The notes beneath the pieces were generated by a model that worked only from the letters and a program-made list of their open reading frames with translations, ran no database searches and had not been told where the DNA came from. Position numbers and translations under genes: made by a program. This document shows, one piece after another, positions 63,991 to 64,000 of a stretch of DNA of 64,000 nt. Origin of the DNA: Isoetes taiwanensis (Eukaryota; Streptophyta; Lycopodiopsida; Isoetales; Isoetaceae). Each line of letters starts with the position of its first letter. The stretch's first letter is position 1. The stretch covers positions 1,432,777 to 1,496,776 of the forward strand of contig JAJEKV010000036.1 of the NCBI GenBank assembly GCA_021234155.1, written 5' to 3'.

Positions 63991-64000
63991 TCCTTTCCTA

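Overview
The window looks like repeat-dominated nuclear DNA of a land plant with a large genome. The evidence is: exons with GT-AG introns from plant genes (Mg-chelatase H, RETICULATA-like, EXORDIUM-like, non-specific lipid transfer protein, G-type lectin, plastid biotin carboxylase, plastid J protein); plant-type Ty3/gypsy, copia, MULE, LINE, SINE and Helitron sequences; and AT-rich spacers. I cannot name the species. A non-seed plant is possible but not shown.

Layout. 0-11.5 kb: two copies of a foldback element (18-640 and 10,990-11,522), two 5'-truncated minus-strand LINEs (1,940-2,395 and 7,318-8,790), and broken gene pieces (kinesin, LTP, EXORDIUM, biotin carboxylase). 11.6-16.1 kb: a complete non-autonomous Helitron (11,626-16,111). 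Its TC and CTAG ends can be fixed because an unoccupied copy of its target lies at about 5,840-5,890. 16.3-21.3 kb: a lectin pseudogene, a MULE transposase split by a truncated copia element, and an unconfirmed membrane-protein exon. 22-28.1 kb: gag-like and LINE-ORF1-like pieces, a gypsy gag and a 3.5-kb near-palindrome (24,571-28,091). 28-40 kb: copia gag, LINE, RETICULATA-like and Mg-chelatase H fragments, a twice-occurring and rearranged THEP1/NTPCR-like gene copy, and a second Helitron terminus (39,412, minus strand). 40-48 kb: a kinase pseudogene carrying a small inverted-repeat insertion, and one apparently intact gene, a small J-domain protein whose HPD motif reads YPD.

48-64 kb is the most distinctive part. 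An open reading frame from about 51.26 kb carries, after an interruption, a ParB/DGQHR-like motif (DGQH). It is split by an 11-kb Ty3/gypsy element (52,460-63,533; LTRs of about 2.5 kb; perfect 5-bp target duplication TGGTG; tRNA-Gln-like primer site). The frame resumes after the element. On both sides of this gene, at 49.3-50.4 kb and 63.8-64.0 kb, lie repeated near-perfect palindromes with the core TCTCGACTCGCGAGTCGAGA. The gypsy element places an intact-looking RNase H between protease and reverse transcriptase, while the RNase H in the usual place has lost catalytic aspartates.

Most gene remnants have stops or frameshifts but keep introns. This indicates DNA-level capture or duplication (Helitron-like or segmental) rather than retroposition. 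Few genes here are likely to be functional: the J-domain ORF, possibly the DUF8039-like ORF at 50.8-51.2 kb, and the ancestral uninterrupted DGQH gene. All family names are from recognising motifs by eye; no database search was done.
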